Positions 1-11,700 of a stretch of 64,000 nt of DNA are shown here, piece after piece; position 1 is the stretch's first letter; each line of letters begins with the position of its first letter. The translations under genes and the position numbers were made by a program. The stretch is taken from NCBI RefSeq assembly GCF_002994745.2, contig NC_037090.1, positions 4,709,501 to 4,773,500 on the forward strand, given 5' to 3'. Origin of the DNA: Rosa chinensis (lineage: Eukaryota; Streptophyta; Magnoliopsida; Rosales; Rosaceae). The notes under the pieces were generated by a model. The model was not told where the DNA came from. It saw only the letters and a list, made by a program, of their open reading frames with translations, and ran no database searches.

Positions 1-1600
1 TTCAACACAAATTAACCAATACAAATACAAATTGTGATCAATCAATCGAAGTCAAGAATCCACTAAAATATGCAAACCCAATTGCCAAAAGAAACCAACT
101 TTTCCACTAGACTCAATCACATACCTATTCACTGTTCTACAATCACCCAATTCAAGCACAAAACAATTGAAACCCAGAAGCCAAATCACTTCAACAACAA
201 AAATCCATGGAGAAAAAGGATTGAGAAGTTACCAATTAGAGAGAAGAAGACCAGGAAGACATGAACAAAAAAGCAGAAGCTTTTGATTCTCATGGTCTCT
301 GAACAAAAACTGGAATGGATAAAAACAGAGAACACAAGTTGGAATCGATGCCGTACCAAAATTATGAGCCATGTAATCCCCAAATACATGGAATCACAAA
401 CCCCGAAATGAAAGCATCCACATTGAAACTCAAATAAGGTTACCAATCTTTCCTTCAATTAATGATCTTCAAACTCAATCCAACAAAATTCAGATCAATT
501 CCGATGTATCACAAGATCTGCAAAATTGACAGTAACCCACAAACAAGAATATGTAAAAGCTCAAAACTTTACCCTGATTCATTGATTTCATTCACAAACA
601 ATACCAACTCAATAATCAATAAGCAAAGCTCCTCAAATCATAAAACCGAGACAAGAAACAAAAGATTGAATCTAAGCAGAAGATTAAGAGGGCATAAATT
701 ACCTAAAACTTCCCCTATAATCTGACAACACTTTGAAGGACTTCAGATGATCTTCAGTTTACCCAGCAAATTCCTTCTTTGCTCCTCACAAGTTTTCTCT
801 CACTGCAATTCCGAAACAAGCAATTCAGACCCAAACAAATTCCTCATACCATCTAAATTTCTGAATTCGGAATAGCACAATACACACAAACTGATTACCC
901 AGAATCTATATCAAACAAAATTAACAGCTCCAACAAAAATAAAAATTGAATCACTTAATTGAAAATCGGCATCGAAAGCCTAGAAAGGCGAAACAATTAT
1001 ATGAGCTACGAGACCATGATTGCGAAGCGGTGACTCGGCACGCCAGCGTTGTAGATTTCCGAGAGCTGTCGATGATGGGATGGAGGAGAAGAAGAGATAG
1101 TATATGCAAGATCAAAGCTTTTGTGGCTCTTTGCCAAATTTTATAGGTTCTTGGTCTGTGTATGAGCAATCAGTGAATTTTCCAGTTTACTTACTCCTAG
1201 TTGGTGATGGTTTCGGTGGAGGAGAAGAAGAGGTTGGAGACGATGAATAGTAAAATGACGAAAATATCCTTCAAAAGTTAACTCCATTAACGATTTTACT
1301 GTTACTAGGTACGAAAATTGGGTCGGGCTCAAATACTCAGGTACTATTTTGATATTTTTTGAAGTATAGGTATGAAAATTAATAGTCTGGAAAAGTTCAG
1401 ACACTGTTTGGACGATTTTCCCTTTAATCAATGTAAAAAGGTTATAAGACAGGCCAAATAATATAAAAATTGGCTTTAACCATAGTGGACAAGGTCGCAC
1501 CAAAAGCAAGAAAAACACTATAATTTAGTTTCCCCCAATCATTTTCTATTTTAATTTCTATCGCTATTTTCAAAAAACAAACTCCTCCACCTTTTTCCCT
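1..1600. other. Intergenic region left of the MAPKKK; no supported gene
   Basis: AT-rich sequence with only short ORFs that lack recognisable motifs. Between about 940 and 1250 the composition is less AT-rich and resembles a transcribed leader, possibly the 5' end of a gene leaving the window on the minus strand, but no protein can be supported. Positions about 1250-1450 read like the degenerate end of a transposon (phrases about a loss of 'gtacctgag' type seen in many plant MULE ends). The pyrimidine-rich stretch 1570-1690 just before the MAPKKK start is probably its 5' leader. Confidence 0.4.
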
Positions 1601-1711
1601 CCTCCCCTCTCAAATCGCTCTCTCTCACTCTTTCACCGACCAAATGAGCCTCCAATAGCAACAGCAGCAGCAATCCCACACCTCCTCTCTCAAATTCTCA
1701 GAGCCACGCCA

Positions 1712-4700
1712 ATGCAAGACATTTTCGGATCAGTTCGCCGATCACTCGTCTTCCGACCTCCGCCGCCGGACACCGACGACTCCCCGGTAACCCTAGTCGA
1801 CAAGATCACCTCCTCTATTCGAAAATCCAGAGTCTTCTCCAAACCCTCGCCTCCGCCGCCGCCCAAGGACGCCGCGCCGCCTCCGATCCGATGGCGAAAA
1901 GGAGAGTTGATCGGCTGCGGCGCCTTTGGCCGCGTCTACATGGGCATGAATCTCGGCTCCGGCGAGCTTCTCGCTGTGAAACAGGTATGGTTTCGAATTC
2001 GGTTTCTTCTGCTTGAGGGATTCGAATTGATTTTGCTTGATTTTGGTGATGGAGTGTGGTTTTGAGGGGTTTGGATTGCTGCTGTTTTGAATTTGATGTT
2101 AATTTTGGCCTTTAACTAGGTTTCGATTTGGTAATCGGTTGATTTTGATTCTGCAGTGTTCCTTTTTTAGTTGTTGATACTGTGTATGAACTTCGGCTTA
2201 TTGATTTTTTCCCCCAATTTTGGTTATTGAGTTTGATTTGTGAATTTTGTTATTTCTATGTGTTTTCCGGTTTTCCTGGAGTTCAATTCACTAGTTCAGT
2301 AAGGCACTTGGTTCGGTATATGATTTTGATATGTTTCTTGGTTCTTTTGCAGGTTCTTATCGCAGTAAATAGTGCTTCCAAGGAGAAAGCTCAGGTGTGA
2401 TTTCGGTTCTTGTCTTGCTATACGGCTTAAGTCAGACAGTGATATGTAATTTATTATGATGATTATGATACTGAGGATCAACATTGACTTTCTATCCACA
2501 TCTCCCTTTGTTTAAAGCACATATGACCAAACATTCTAGAACACATATGTTAGTTTTCAGATCGATATTTGCTATAAAAGTTAAGTTTTCCCAGGATTGG
2601 GTGAGTCTCGAGTACCGTTGAGGTGTGATAGAGTGCTAGTGTGATGCTGTGTGGGTGAGATGCCAATAGGAAGTGATTGTGAATGGAGATTTATCCTTTA
2701 TAGCAGGTCCTTGTATAATGAAGTTGAGGTGCATGTTGTTTATGACAACTGTTTTGTGAATTTGATTTTGCCCCATCTTGTGCTATCTTTATTCCTTGAT
2801 TGTTAATGTCATTTGTTACTTGTGCTGGTTGTGAGTATCAACACGTGTGTGGGTTACAGACTCAATATCTTATATCTCGTTTGCTTTCTTTAATCACAGG
2901 TTCAGTAATCTTTGTACACTTTATTTTCTCAACCACAGAGTTTATTTTCATCTAGGCATCTGAAAATTCCGACTATTTTACAAATATGACAATTAATATC
3001 TTATTAATTATAGATGGTATTGGTTTGCTGATTAATGTTTTAATGCTATATGTAGGCTCACATCAAGGAGCTTGAGGAAGAAGTGAAGCTTCTAAAGAAT
3101 CTGTCTCATCCAAACATTGTTGTGAGTAGGACCATCTTGTATCTATTTCAGCTCTTGAGTTTATCACTTTTCTGACTTTGTACTTTGTTTGGTTTCTCTT
3201 AGAGGTATTTGGGTACAGTGAGGGAGGAGGAAACCTTGAACATTCTGTTGGAGTTTGTCCCTGGTGGATCTATATCATCACTTTTGGGGAAATTTGGATC
3301 TTTCCCTGAGGCTGTAAGTTCTTGCAGATTAAATTTTTGTTTGTCGGTTTATTGAATGCTAAACCTATACAAATTTCTTTGAGCCAGGTAATGAGAACAT
3401 ACACCAAGCAGCTGTTGTTGGGACTAGAATATTTACACAAAAATGGGATAATGCACAGGGACATTAAGGTACTCCGCCTTTGGTGCTAGTCATATGAATG
3501 TATAAGAAGGTTTCTTACCTCGTCCTTATCTTTTTCCTGCAAGTGGCTAATATATATCATACAAACTTTCAGGGAGCAAATATCCTTGTTGACAATAAAG
3601 GATGCATTAAGCTTGCAGATTTTGGTGCATCGAAACAGGTCGTGGAGCTGGTACGTACATTTCCTTATCATTTTCTACTATATGTCTGCCGTTTTTTATT
3701 TTATTTTGTTATCTAGATATATTTGATTGATATCTATTAGGCATAGTACTTGTACGATGAATGTCGTATATAATTAAAAGTTGCATTATTGTAGGCAACC
3801 ATCTCTGGGGCTAAGTCTATGAAGGGCACACCATACTGGATGGCTCCTGAAGTTATTCGTCAGACTGGTCATAGCTTGTAAGAACCCTTATTATCCCTGT
3901 ACCATCTACTTCTTTTCAGGCATTCTATTTGATCATGATATGCCATTTCTCTATCATTTTGGGATACCAGTGAGAGTTTCTTGATCGAAAATAGACTGTA
4001 TTATAAGGTAAAGGAAGACATTTCCTCCAACAGAAGTAAAAACTGAAAAATAATAGAAGATAGGCAGTACAACTAAAGTCACATTCTGGAACTCTTGACT
4101 TGATGAGATTTGAATTTTTATACTATTCTTCCTAGGCCACTGCTTTTTAGCTAAAGCATCTTTCCTCTATTTCAGAAGATTTCAGACTGTATAAACGTTT
4201 GTGCATTTCTCTATTTTTGCGGTAGATGAAAGAGAATTTGATCACTAAATTCCAGCCTGTAATAGAATGTTTGCCTGAAGGATATTTAAATAAGCAGATT
4301 TAGGGATGTCATTGAGTAGACTTTTCTTGGTCTTTATTGGATGAAGATGGTAATGACCACCTAAGTATGTTCCTAGTTGTATGCATGATCCTCCACTGAT
4401 ACTGTTGATCACAATTTTGCATCATACATTCTATTGTTCTTGGATAAGAAACAAATACTGATATATGAGAATAATTCCTTCAGCTCTGCTGATATATGGA
4501 GCGTTGGATGTACTGTGATCGAGATGGCCACCGGAAAGCCTCCTTGGAGCGAACAGTACCAAGAGGTAATAGTCCTAAATTTTTAAATGCTTTAAGAAAG
4601 TTCTCTCTCCTGCTTTTTTCACTGATGAGATGTTTCTCTAGGTTGCTGCTCTCTTCCATATAGGGACAACGAAGTCTCATCCACCAATCCCTGAGCATAT

Positions 4701-7157
4701 TTCCTTTGAGGCGAAAGACTTTTTGTTAAAATGTCTGCAAAAGTATGCCAATACTCGTATTCTCTAAATTATATTATTTTGAATTCAAAATCTCCTACAT
4801 AAGATGTTTCATGGATCCTTTCTCGTCTATTTTCTGAATGTACAGAAGTCTGGAGTTTGTTTAACTTTATGGATTTAGGTCTTAGATTGAGATGGACATG
4901 GCTTATATATTAATAGTTCTGATTTCATGTTAAACTTCGTCCTATGCCAGGGAGCCAAATTTGAGGCCGACGGCATCTGAGTTGCTTCAGGTAGTTTAAG
5001 TTTCCATTGGTGTTGGGAGTTTTGTCTGTAATATATGTTGTAAATTGTCTCAAGCCAAACCTTATATCTTATCATGTTCTTGCATTTCTACTTTGCCAAT
5101 CACATGCAGCATCCATTTGTGACTGGGCAACCTGTGGACTCTCATCCTGTTTTGCGTCCTTCTATCATGGTTGGTATGAGTGAATTCAATTACATAATTT
5201 TGTGATTACTTCCACCATTTAAAGCTTTCAAGTGACTCTTAATTTGCTACCATCAGGAAGATTCTGAGATCCCTGCTCCATCATATTCATCAAACCTACA
5301 GACCTTGTAAGTAATGTATTTGTGTTTTCTTTGAACTTGTAAGATTAGACAATATTTTCTATGATTCTTTTACAGGCTTTTGATGTGGTAGTCATTTTAT
5401 TGCAGTGAGATGTCAACGTGCCGAGATTCATCTGATATGTGTAATATGGGTAGTTTGCACTGCTCAATCATAAATCCTGACAAGGTGTTGGAAAGTACAC
5501 ACATTTGGGGAAGAGACAGTGATGATGACATGTGTCAGATTGATGACAAAGATGACATGGTCGGTGAAGTAAACCTCAATTCTTCTTATATGCCCGACGA
5601 ACTTAAGGTAATCTCTTTAGTGCCTTCTTGTTTCAAGAATTTCATAAGCTAATCACTTGTATGCAATTCTGTTATCTTAGAGCTTTAACCCGATGTGCGA
5701 GCCCACTGATGAGATGAGGTGCCAACTTCATGGAAGTTCAGAAACCGAACAAAATGGGATGGATCTGGATACTAGCCACCAAACTGATTTTCCTGCTGGC
5801 TGCTCTGGAGCAATGGGTGCGGGTGAAAAAGATTTTTCATTTCCTTGTGGACCATCTCTTTCAGAGGATGATGATGAACTTACTGAATCAAAAATTACTG
5901 CATTCTTGGATGAAAAGGTACTTTGGTTAAAGTTGACTTAGTTGGTCTTCTAGGTTATGGATATGCGTCTTATAGTGAGATTCTAATTATATTTGACATT
6001 CTGGGGGAGTTAGGTAGCCAAACTACATTACCTTTTTCATGCATGGCAACATTATGATGGCAGGCTAAAATGAAGGGTTTATGCAATTTGTTCATGTTTG
6101 ATGCATTTGGTTTTCTGAACTGCACTTTTGATCACAACCTCAGGCTCTAGAACTGAAAAAACTGCAAACACCTCTATACGAAGAGTTTTACAACAGCATG
6201 AATGTAGTGTGCTCTCCAAGTTTTATGGATAGCTCGCCTGATGAAACTACTTCAAAGTACTTGAAATTACCTCCCAAAAGCAGATCACCCAAACGGAGTC
6301 CAATTGGCACTCCATCTGCAGTAGCTGATGCACTTAGTACTGTAAGCCCTGGGAGTAGTGGTAGGCGTGTATCAAATATTGGCAATGCAAGTGATCAAAA
6401 TTCAAAGGACATGTCGTCACCTCCTCACACTGATTGGAAAGGGCTTGGAGTTGATGCTCAGCAAGAGCCAGGAAGCCCAAGGTTAGTTCATGACTAGTTA
6501 GTGCAGGTTGATTGTCTTTTCTTTATCCTTTTTCTCCACCCTTTTCAATTATCTGATATATTATAGCACTCACAGTATGAGCTTCTCTGAGAGACAAAGG
6601 AAGTGGAAAGAAGAGCTTGATCAAGAGCTAGAGAGAAAGCGAGGTAGATTTTTCTTCTATTCATCTGGTTTGAAATTGCAATTATATGGAGTTCTTGTCG
6701 CAACCTGTCTTTGCTGGTCCATTATTTCTGTCCAAGTCAAAGTTCCATCTATGTTTAAGCAAGGCTTTATGGGTTCCTTTTCAAAAAAAAAAAAAAAAAA
6801 AAGCAAGGCTTTATAGGTTGGCACAAATAGTGCAATTTATGTGCTTTTGCTTGCCTTTGATGTGCCTGTGAATCATTATATCTCGATAAAAGTAATATAG
6901 CAGGTCCAAAGTAACTTTTCTGTGCATTAGAAGGTCCAAAGTTTAGTATTGAACAATCTAAGATTCTAAATGCACAAAGCATACAAACATATAGATGAAC
7001 AGATCCTTTATCAGCAGTTTAAGTCATATGGATGATTGTGAAAACTGGTTTTGCAGAGATGATGCGCCAAGCAGGTGTAGGGAAAACATCATCGCCAAAG
7101 GATCGAGCTTTAAATAGGCAGAGAGAGCGGACAAGGTTTGCATCTCCAGGCAAATGA
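1712..7157 (+). CDS. ANP: ANP/NPK1-type mitogen-activated protein kinase kinase kinase
   Basis: MAPKKK of the plant NPK1/ANP family, which phosphorylates MAPKKs and is known for phragmoplast expansion in cytokinesis and for oxidative-stress signalling. I reconstruct 17 coding exons: 1712-1984, 2353-2394, 3056-3121, 3203-3313, 3388-3468, 3573-3650, 3795-3877, 4484-4565, 4642-4742, 4951-4990, 5110-5169, 5257-5306, 5406-5607, 5681-5917, 6144-6481, 6567-6643, 7057-7157. They total 2022 nt, 673 aa, close to the usual length. The N-terminus [15 protein letters not shown] is typical of the family. The kinase has the glycine loop [15 protein letters not shown]-equivalent lysine in LAVKQ, HRDIKGANIL, DFGAS and the loop GTPYWMAPE. 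The C-terminal tail is acidic and serine-rich, then basic ([18 protein letters not shown]), as in NPK1. The exon 11 donor is ambiguous: 5169 (weak GTTGGT) or 5173 with acceptor 5260 also keeps frame. Confidence 0.93.
6757..6814 (+). repeat. Poly(A) micro-insertion flanked by a 14-bp direct repeat
   Basis: In the last MAPKKK intron, AAGCAAGGCTTTAT occurs at 6757-6770 and again at 6801-6814. Between them lies GGGTTCCTTTTC followed by an uninterrupted A run. A long direct repeat around an A-tailed insert is the signature of LINE-type target-primed reverse transcription, here with almost no payload. Replication slippage around an A run is the alternative. Confidence 0.6.
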
Positions 7158-8115
7158 TCTAAACGTCCTGGAGACCTTAGTTGTACTTTTCCATCGGGAG
7201 TTCATCAGAATTGGACTTTTGGTGATACCGGTAAATATATTCCTGGTGCTCTGGTTTGCTAGCTCCTCATGGAAACTGCGGCGCTGCAACACCTCATGCA
7301 TTCTATTCAATTTTCCATTGTGCAACCTATGGTAGCTCCACAAGGAAACTGCGGCGCTGCAACATCTCATGCATTCTATTCAATTTCTCATTGTGCAACC
7401 TATGATTGTGTCGTTGTATGTTCTACCAAAGGCCAAGCTAGTGTAAGCAGGCTTGTTTAAAGCATTTTCTTTGGAATTGGCGGTGGTTTCTGATGTGTGG
7501 GGTATTATACATGTCCGGGTCTTGGCCGAGTTCTTGGTATCTAGTCCATAGAAATTGTACTATCGATGTATCAAGCTTGATCAGTGTTATGGCACAGTAT
7601 AGTATAAAACTTATGCCCACTTTTGATGTGCATTTTGATTACAGAATATAGTTTTGATTTTTGCGACTTGTGAGTAGTTGATTACAGTGTACTTTTTTGT
7701 TTTCATAACTTCTCGATCAACAACCTGATATCAACATTATGCATCTAGTACATAATTGTGTCCTAAATCCTAATCCCCATGATTAAGCCTGATGCTCTTC
7801 AGGAAATGGTAGACTGAACTATGATAGCCTCAGTGACCACCTAGTTGTTTACTTGGATTTTCTGTGCTTTGGACATGCTTGAATTATAATCATAGTTGTG
7901 ATTGATAAATCTACATGTTTGTCAGCGAAGAACACCTCTCAAGTCTCAACTGTAAAATCAACCCAAACCCATTCAAAATCTAAGCAAAACAATCTAATTT
8001 TGGAGAGAAATAAGCAAAAGGAGTGGAAATTTGTACAAACAAATTCATTCAGATTCAAATTGGTTTTCAATAACAAGCAACTTACAAATTGCACTACGAA
8101 GTCAAATCCTAACAT
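7158..8115. other. MAPKKK 3' UTR and intergenic space
   Basis: Between the MAPKKK stop codon and the SPT2-type gene that converges on it. It contains a 73-bp tandem duplication (7260-7332 and 7333-7405) in what is probably the 3' UTR. The rest is AT-rich and without recognisable genes. Confidence 0.6.
7260..7405 (+). repeat. 73-bp tandem duplication in the MAPKKK 3' UTR
   Basis: Two adjacent copies, 7260-7332 and 7333-7405, share GGAAACTGCGGCGCTGCAAC and CTCATGCATTCTATTCAATT with only a few differences. It follows the stop codon by about 100 bp, so it probably lies in the 3' UTR. Confidence 0.85.
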
Positions 8116-9096
8116 CTAATTCTTCAACTTCTGCTTCTTTTCTTTGGTCAACCTCTCTTCTTTGGCTTCTTGCTCAAGCCTTAGAGCCTCTATTGCATCC
8201 TCCTTCCTCGCAATCTCTGCACTCCTCCTCTCTTCTTTCAGAATATCATTAAAGCCAGACACCATAGCACGATCATCGCCGTCGTCTCCATAATCCCTGT
8301 ATCGCCGCTTTCCTCTTCTCCCCATAATATCTTGGATTAGTGAAGAAAAGTCTACATTGCCATCATCCCCCAAATCCTCTTCGACTCGGCGTTTCTTGAT
8401 CATTTTTTTCTTCAGGCAAGGACCTTCCTTTTTCGGCATCACTTTTGTGTTACAGAGCTCTGCTTGTTTCGGGTTCAAGGTTTGCTTTGTAGATGAAACT
8501 TGTGACTTTGTCACCATGTTCTCACGAGGCCGAGACTTAAAACTCTCTGGACCAGAAACCAGAACTGAATCTTTCGAAACAGACTCTGACTTTGCCGAGG
8601 AGACTTTGGACTTGTTGTTATCATCACCACTCTTCTTTGGTTTCAGAGAAGACGCCTTATCATGACTCTTCTTTGGGATCCCATTACCATCAGCTTTAGG
8701 AATGGACATTGGTGGTGACGCTTTTGAAATCTTCGGAACTTCTGAAGTCTCTGATAACAAGAAAGAGTAATCACGCGATTCCTTCACCTTCTTAGCTCGC
8801 TCAAGCTTCAAATCCACACCGGAATTTTGCTTTGTTGCTTTTGTGGGCTTTTGATGATAATCGTTGTTCATCTTATCCAGAATATTGATCAGCTCCGGCA
8901 TAAGAGCTTTACTCTCGTCGATCAGTCTTTGTGAGAGAGAGTACTCCAAGGATCCAAACAAGGATGAGTTCTTGGTCTCTTTCATCTCAGCCGAGCAGCT
9001 TTTCATGTTATTAGCAATTCTGTATCGCTCTTTCAGAATTTGCCGGAGTTCAGGAATACCCATGTTACCTGCAACACCAATCGTCGTCATCGACAT
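8116..9096 (-). CDS. SPT2-domain chromatin protein
   Basis: Single-exon ORF of 326 aa. The last 110 residues carry the SPT2 signature: a lysine/arginine patch (KKKMIKKRRVEED), the DFSSLIQDIMG segment, a basic RRGKRRYRD stretch, an acidic run, and a C-terminal charged helix rich in E, K and R. SPT2 proteins bind histones H3-H4 and DNA and act in transcription and histone recycling in the nucleus. The middle is low-complexity and rich in S, K and P. The N-terminus has a short conserved-looking helix (GIPELRQILKERYRIANNM). A TATAAATA box on the coding strand lies about 95 bp upstream. It is convergent with the MAPKKK. Intronless structure could be ancestral or reflect a retrocopy, but the ORF is intact. 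Confidence 0.85.
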   Translation of the reverse strand: MSMTTIGVAGNMGIPELRQILKERYRIANNMKSCSAEMKETKNSSLFGSLEYSLSQRLIDESKALMPELINILDKMNNDYHQKPTKATKQNSGVDLKLERAKKVKESRDYSFLLSETSEVPKISKASPPMSIPKADGNGIPKKSHDKASSLKPKKSGDDNNKSKVSSAKSESVSKDSVLVSGPESFKSRPRENMVTKSQVSSTKQTLNPKQAELCNTKVMPKKEGPCLKKKMIKKRRVEEDLGDDGNVDFSSLIQDIMGRRGKRRYRDYGDDGDDRAMVSGFNDILKEERRSAEIARKEDAIEALRLEQEAKEERLTKEKKQKLKN

Positions 9097-9187
9097 CTTT
9101 TCGGAGTAGTCTGAGAACGAAAATGAGGGTAGAAACTAGTTTGAGAGTAGGAAAAATGGTTTGAGAGAAAGAACGGTTTTTAGTCTC

Positions 9188-9195
9188 TATTTATA
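9188..9195 (-). promoter_or_regulatory. TATA box of the SPT2-type gene
   Basis: TATAAATA on the minus strand, about 92-99 bp upstream of the ATG, in a spacing that fits a plant core promoter with a short leader. Confidence 0.6.
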
Positions 9196-9244
9196 AGAGT
9201 TCTGGGCTAATCCCAACGGGTGAGGGAAATAAGCTCAAGTTTCC

Positions 9245-9307
9245 AAGTCGGTTTAGGCTTTAGTTTACAAATAAAAAAAGAAAAAAAAGAAAAAAAGTCG
9301 GTTTAGG
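9245..9307 (+). repeat. A-rich insert flanked by a 13-bp direct repeat
   Basis: AAGTCGGTTTAGG at 9245-9257 and 9295-9307 flanks a 37-bp segment ending in A/G-interrupted poly(A). It resembles the poly(A) micro-insertion in the MAPKKK intron. Related GGCTTTAGTTT also recurs at about 9331, so local duplication is a real alternative. Confidence 0.4.
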
Positions 9308-9309
9308 AT

Positions 9310-10530
9310 AGTCGGTTTCCTAATGGGTATAGGCTTTAGTTTCCCGGTGGTGCCCTAAACTTTGCGCATTTTATTTCGGTAAACTTTATTAAATCAAATT
9401 TACCTCAAAAACGAAAAAAGTATATAAAAAATCAAATAGATAAATAAAAAGAAAAATACAATTTACACAAAAGCAAAAATGGTTCATTTCTTGTGAATAT
9501 TTGATATGTGAAAATCTCCGAACTTGAATATTTTATTTATTTATTTTTAGTTACACACAATATTTAGTTATCTTGTAATTAAAAACATGACATTCTACTT
9601 ACAAATATACTTGTAAATGGACAGAATTTGGAGCGGATCGATCTAAATCCGAATAAGTACGTTTAATAACAACAAATTTTAACCAAACCCGATCCGATAA
9701 ATTGACGGTCATGAATAGCTCAATTCAAATCGGTATCCAATGGATTAACGGATAACTGGTCCACTAGTCCAATCCGGTTATCATTATGAATATTCTTAAA
9801 TTTTAAATAATAAATTAATTTATTATCAGGATACTCCATAGAACATTGAAACAAAATAAGAATATTACCTAATACTGAATCAAAATAACCAAAATACTGC
9901 TTAGAATAATACACTAAGGTAAGTGAAATATTTTATTTATGGATTGTATGATTATGACAACGTACCAGATCATTAACGGATCGAATCAACCTAGATCTGT
10001 GTTTGATCAGTTAAATAAATGGATTAACAGATGTGGACTATTACTGGATCAACGGATCAAATTTTCAATCCAAACTCATTCAATAACCACGGATTCAGAT
10101 CAAAATCTAGTTCATTGACAGGTCTACTTACAAAGAGGTCTATGTCAAATGTTGGATGTATTGAATAACAAATGATGATTTGTTTTTCACCGTTAGATTT
10201 ACATCCAAGAATGGTTGAACATAATTTTCTTATTCAGTTACTACTTAGGTGAAAATTATCCTCTTAATAAAGTCTTTAGGTCAAAAGTTGACATGTTACA
10301 TCAAGAAATGAACTTGACAAAACTAAAAAGAACAAGCTCAAGAGACATTTCTTGTGGAGGAATGCTAGCAATATTTTCCTCCAAGTTTTCCATTTCTACC
10401 TTTCTCGTTCGGTGAGTGACTTATGGATTTTACTAACACATAAAACTCATCATTTATTGCATAAAAAAATAAATCACTTTATTTCCTTGTTTGCCCTTCT
10501 TTTAAATATCCTATATATATATATATATAT
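9310..10530. other. AT-rich intergenic region
   Basis: No coding potential seen. Phrases such as GGATCAACGGATCAAAT recur in diverged form between 9640 and 10130, which suggests an old repeat remnant that I cannot classify. Confidence 0.5.
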
Positions 10531-10532
10531 AT

Positions 10533-10929
10533 ACATATCCAATTCAGAGCGGAGCTCCGCTTTGAAATTAACGTGTGAAGTTCGAGTTTTGGGTCACTTT
10601 TCAGTCGCATATCCACATCTCGACCGTTCAGTTTTTAGGTACTAGTATATAGATCATCTCTGCAAATTTTCATCCAAATTGATGATCGTTAAGGTATCTA
10701 ACTCGCTTAAACCAATGGACGGACTGAATTTGTCAACCTGAACCTTACTAGCTTTAAGGCAATTATCAATGCCTTAACGATCATCATTTTAGCTGAAAAT
10801 TTGCAGAGACGATCTATACACTAGTACCTAAAAACTGAACGGTCGAGATGTGGATATGCGACTGAAAAGTCACCCAAAACTCAAACTTCACACGTTAATT
10901 TTCAAAGCAGAGCTCCGCTCTGGATAGGA

Positions 10930-10934
<5 letters not shown>
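10533..10934. mobile_element. MITE with about 150-bp inverted termini
   Basis: The left arm (about 10537-10700) and right arm (about 10770-10930) are near-complements: GCGGAGCTCCGC, CGACCGTTCAG, TTTTTAGGTACTAGT and GATGATCGTTAAGG each have their reverse complement in the other arm in mirrored order. The spacer is about 70 bp. The element sits inside (AT)n tracts on both sides, so the target duplication (perhaps TA) cannot be read. No ORF. The whole could fold into one long hairpin. Confidence 0.85.
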
Positions 10935-10978
<44 letters not shown>

Positions 10979-11700
10979 TTGCCAAGTAATCTTTTCTGGG
11001 TTCATGTCAGTTTAATATTTTAGGGGAAAGGCCTGAATGTTGAAACAAATCTAGGAATCCAGCCACTAATAGATAAACATTTTTTTGAGAATCCAGCCAC
11101 TAATGTTAGGAGGTGACATTTTAGTATTTTACTATTGGAAAATGCACCAACTTTGGGTTATGCTGAGATATGACGCCAAAAGCGTTCTTTTCATCTGTGC
11201 CTTTTGTTTTTTCATGGATGATTTTGAACTTTTTTGGATGTGCTTCATTGTTGCTTAAAAATTTAGAATTGTTCAAGTCATGATTTTTCTGTCAACTCTA
11301 TTGGGGTAAACTATTATGTATGATTTTGCTGACCAACAAAAGAACTGGCACTTTGGAGAGTCCCACAGATGTTGTGCCAGAACAAACAATTGACCCAGAA
11401 TCCACGGATGTTGTGCTAGAACAAAAAATTGACCCAGCAAGCAAGAAGCGAAAACTCAATGAGGATTGAATGGTTTAGTACTATTTAGTAGAAAGCAAGT
11501 CTTATTCATATAAGAGACAAGCAAAGAGGCCAAGCCATTAAGTAGATTTATTTGTATCCAAACATTTTGCAGTTTTTTTTTTTTTTAAAGAAAAATACAC
11601 ATCTCATTAAGAGTACCACATTGTCTGATACATATATTCATTACAAAACATGCATGACACATGCATGGTACTTCAACTTCCTGACCTAAATATTAATACT
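10935..11700. other. Intergenic region
   Basis: (AT)n tract at about 10933-10970, then AT-rich sequence. At 11350-11470 two copies of a phrase (CCACAGATGTTGTGCCAGAACAAA / CCACGGATGTTGTGCTAGAA in part) form a short imperfect repeat of about 50 bp. No gene supported. Confidence 0.4.

Noticed and set aside
951..1518. Minus-strand ORFs left of the MAPKKK
   Set aside because: No motif or exon structure could be supported; at most a leader of a gene outside the window.
8357..8665. 102-codon plus-strand ORF
   Set aside because: Antisense to the low-complexity middle of the SPT2-type gene.
10352..10645. 97-codon ORF
   Set aside because: Runs from AT-rich sequence through the (AT)n tract into the MITE arm; no protein-like features.
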